A DNA stretch of 64,000 bases, taken from positions 1,364,001 through 1,428,000 of the forward strand of contig CM068382.1 of the NCBI GenBank assembly GCA_034770075.1, read 5' to 3'. Below are positions 61,801 to 64,000 of this stretch, piece by piece. The DNA comes from Aralia elata. Lineage: Eukaryota > Streptophyta > Magnoliopsida > Apiales > Araliaceae. Position 1 is the first letter of the stretch. Every line of letters begins with the position of its first letter. The notes under the pieces are model-generated. The model saw only the letters and a list, made by a program, of their open reading frames with translations, did not search any database and was not told where the DNA came from. The position numbers and the translations under genes are program-made.

Positions 61801-62578
61801 CTGTGTTTCATTTCAATATTTAGTTGGAGAATGTGTGAATCTCAGAACGTTAAATTTCATTTTAAAAAGGTTACAGAATTTGGCTGGTAGACGTGTTCAA
61901 TTAGGAAATATATTCAACTTTGTTAATGAATCTTAGTCTATATGTACGGGGTTCCTTCCTTTACTTTCCTCTCTCTCTCTCTCTCTCCTCTTTCATTGTT
62001 TTCCAATTTCATTTACGTGTGCTGGCATGGGCGATTGGGTGGTAGTGATAATTTGGTGTCTTCTGAAGAAAATACATTAAATGGATGGTAATTGCAATTG
62101 GCCGTGATTGTATTTTACTAATTTAATTATCGTACATTACTCTTTGGAACTTGGTTTAAGGGATAATTACAAAATGAATTGTAATGACATATTGCAGATT
62201 ATTGATCTTAAAAACGAAACATAGAAAGGAAAAGAAAAGAAAAGACACAACGACAGAATACGTTCCACCTAAATGTCAAATACCCCTTTCTCTCTCACAT
62301 AAAACAATGGATTAGTGAGATGGTTTTGTAACATTATTCTAAGCATCAGGATGTAGTTAGTTTGTTTGTCTAGACTGTTGGTTCATTGAGTAATTTCGCT
62401 TCTCTTTACTCATGGAGAAGCCAGGTTTAATTTGAGGATTCTCCTGTGTCAGTGGTACACTAAAAAGTTATTTTTGAATATTTTAATACGCATTCAGTTC
62501 ATTGTTCCATGCTCTGTTGGACTAGTACTACTGTTCTGATCATTTTGATATTTGAGTAACATACTACAGTGAACGTAG
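58851..62578 (+). other. Probable long intron-bearing 5' leader of the DUF1644 gene
   Basis: Composition changes at about 58.8 kb from AT-repeat DNA to T-rich, intron-like sequence lacking long frames. A leader-like stretch (agacagagggtgaagaac) lies near 58880-58897. Immediately before the ATG at 62579 is an acceptor-like tactacag (62563-62570), so the coding exon is likely preceded by a spliced leader. Exact leader exons are not resolved. A small TIR element lies inside at 60479-60676. Confidence 0.4.
60479..60676. mobile_element. Short TIR element (MITE)
   Basis: The left aacctatgttatacggactc and the right end gttcgtgtaacataggtt are inverted matches. The core includes gtgtcggacacgggtactt, a word I recall as common in plant dispersed repeats. 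It is 198 bp and non-coding, and no clear target duplication was found. Confidence 0.6.
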
Positions 62579-63754
62579 ATGGCTAGTAGAAAACGAAGCT
62601 TATCAAATGATGCAGATAATAGTGCCCTCCACAAGGAATGGGATGACGCTTCATGTCCCATTTGCATGGACCACCCACACAATGCTGTTCTTCTCTTGTG
62701 CAGTTCGCACGATAAGGGGTGCAGATCTTACATTTGTGACACAAGTTACAGGCATTCAAATTGCTTGGACCGTTTCAAAAAACTTAGAGCAGACAACAAA
62801 AACAGCCCCTCACCACCCAGATTGTCACCCAGAAGCCAGCACAGATCTTTCATTCCTTCAGAGAGGAACTCTGGTTTTAGAACTACAAGCGATTCTACCG
62901 AAGTTCATTTAAACAATCTAATTAGAAATGACACTATAGATTCTGTTGAATTGCCTGGAGGACTGGGTGAGAATAGCATCCGTGCTGCCACTAGGCACTT
63001 TGATATGCAAGAAGTAAATCTGGAAATCGGAGGTTCTGAGGTATCTGAAAGGGTTGATCCTGCAGAAATGAATGATGGGAATTCTTCAGATCCAAGATCA
63101 AGTTTGAGATGCCCTTTATGCCGTGGAAATGTACTTGGCTGGGAGGTGGTTGAAGAGGCCAGAAAATATCTCAACTCAAAGTCTCGTAGTTGCTCTCGTG
63201 AATCATGCTCATTCAGTGGTAGCTACAGAGAACTGCGTAGGCATGCCAGGAGAGTTCACCCATCAGCACGACCTTCTGACATTGACCCTTCAAGAGAACG
63301 AGCATGGCGGCACCTTGAGCACCAGAGAGATTATGGTGATATTGTCAGTGCCATTCGTACAGCCATGCCAGGAGCTATTGTGCTTGGGGACTATGTAATT
63401 GAAAATGGAGATGGAGCATCTGGTGAAAGGGAAAGGGGTTCAGCTGAACGTGATGGACCATGGTTCACTACTTTTTTCTTGTTTCAGATGCTAGGCTCAA
63501 TGGATCCAGCTGCTGAGCGAAGGGCTGGGAGGTCTAGGGCTTCTTCAACCAGACATCGACGCTCTACAGGGGCCGTTCCTGGACGTCGGTTCTTGTGGGG
63601 TCGGAATTTGCTTGGAGCGCACGATGATGAGGATGACGATGATGAGGATGACCTGGATGTGAATATATTAAGTGATACGAATGAAGATGCATCTCCAGTC
63701 CCAAGAAGACGTCGACGTTTGACACGATATCGGTCTGACGAAGATCAGTCATAA
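62579..63754 (+). CDS. DUF1644 zinc-finger protein
   Basis: A single 391-codon exon. The N-terminal CPICMD (from residue 26) with the downstream CRSYICDTSYRHSNCLDRFK block, and a second CPLCRGNVLGWEVVEEARKY block after about residue 170, are the hallmarks of plant DUF1644 proteins. A C2H2-like CSFSGSYRELRRHARRVHP follows. The protein continues with FTTFFLFQMLG, an Arg/Ser-rich stretch, an acidic run (DDEDDDDEDDLD) and a basic PRRRRRLTRYRSDEDQS end. The acidic and basic tails suggest a nuclear protein. Rice members have been linked to stress tolerance, but the biochemical role is not established. The start is chosen at MASRKRS because it is the first ATG after an acceptor-like site. After the stop, GTAGAT (63769) and TTGTGCAG (63863-63870) could bound a 3' UTR intron. 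Confidence 0.92.
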   Translation: MASRKRSLSNDADNSALHKEWDDASCPICMDHPHNAVLLLCSSHDKGCRSYICDTSYRHSNCLDRFKKLRADNKNSPSPPRLSPRSQHRSFIPSERNSGFRTTSDSTEVHLNNLIRNDTIDSVELPGGLGENSIRAATRHFDMQEVNLEIGGSEVSERVDPAEMNDGNSSDPRSSLRCPLCRGNVLGWEVVEEARKYLNSKSRSCSRESCSFSGSYRELRRHARRVHPSARPSDIDPSRERAWRHLEHQRDYGDIVSAIRTAMPGAIVLGDYVIENGDGASGERERGSAERDGPWFTTFFLFQMLGSMDPAAERRAGRSRASSTRHRRSTGAVPGRRFLWGRNLLGAHDDEDDDDEDDLDVNILSDTNEDASPVPRRRRRLTRYRSDEDQS

Positions 63755-64000
63755 CCAAGCACAATCTGGTAGATTCCCTGTTTCTGGACATTAAATTAAT
63801 TTTACCTACAGGAATAATAATGTATAATTACCTGTTTGGTATTTATCACAATGTTCTGCTATTGTGCAGAATACGCAATCAGGACCTTTTACCTGAGGTG
63901 AGGACCTGGTTTTAGAAATCCACTTCTTCTTGCTGTATCATGGAGACAATTTAACTTGATTCGATGTCTCCGTGAAGTTCAGGAGTTCTGTCTTCTTATA
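63755..64000 (+). other. 3' UTR of the DUF1644 gene
   Basis: No open frame. A possible small intron lies between about 63769 and 63870. The window ends before a poly(A) site can be placed. Confidence 0.5.

Noticed and set aside
1..64000. tRNA, rRNA, snoRNA, microRNA precursor or CRISPR-like arrays
   Set aside because: I found no cloverleaf with the conserved boxes, no rRNA blocks and no regularly spaced repeats. Small RNA precursors cannot be excluded by eye.

Overview
The window is nuclear DNA from a flowering plant, most likely a eudicot. It is AT-rich, its genes have many short exons with canonical GT..AG introns, and the proteins read as plant families (plastid-targeted proteins, a VAMP72 R-SNARE, a plant pantothenate synthetase, a DUF1644 zinc-finger protein). 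It also carries plant-type mobile elements: a Ty3/gypsy chromovirus-like retrotransposon, Stowaway- and Tourist-like MITEs and hAT-like elements. I cannot name the species.

Layout. 1-3.0 kb: AT-rich intergenic DNA with microsatellites. 3.1-9.4 kb (-): eight-exon gene for a conserved, probably plastid protein (tentatively DUF3685/Ycf55-like). 11.0-16.5 kb (+): nine-exon NSN1 (nucleostemin-like circularly permuted GTPase), divergent from the previous gene and with telo-box/site II promoter motifs. 17.3-20.4 kb (-): three-exon plastid protein like Arabidopsis At4g13200. 20.5-24.1 kb: intergenic. 24.3-26.8 kb (+): five-exon VAMP72-type R-SNARE. 27.8-29.2 kb: two non-autonomous DNA transposons. 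29.6-32.3 kb (-): four-exon pantothenate synthetase (PANC). 33.2-41.8 kb: a Tourist-like MITE split by a Ty3/gypsy retrotransposon on the minus strand, with matching TATAG target duplications. 42.0-44.1 kb (-): remnant of an RGG-rich gene with a repeat in its last coding exon. 45.3-46.8 kb (-): serine-rich 245-aa protein whose start exon is tandemly duplicated. 49.8-57.0 kb (-): LSM5, with a 6.4-kb intron holding at least four mobile elements. 58.8-63.8 kb (+): DUF1644 gene with its whole coding region in one exon, behind a probable long spliced leader.

The genes are mostly housekeeping functions that are not linked as a pathway: ribosome biogenesis (NSN1), mRNA decay/splicing (LSM5), vesicle fusion (VAMP72), vitamin B5 synthesis (PANC), plastid proteins and a zinc-finger protein. 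I found no operon-like or defence-like system and no evidence of a new biochemical system. The most informative observations concern genome dynamics and sequence quality. The two LTRs appear to differ only by short length changes and by no substitutions, which suggests a very recent insertion and possible homopolymer errors in this sequence. Other points are the nested insertion, a related transposon pair of which one carries extra internal DNA, a duplicated start exon, and an RGG exon broken by a repeat.
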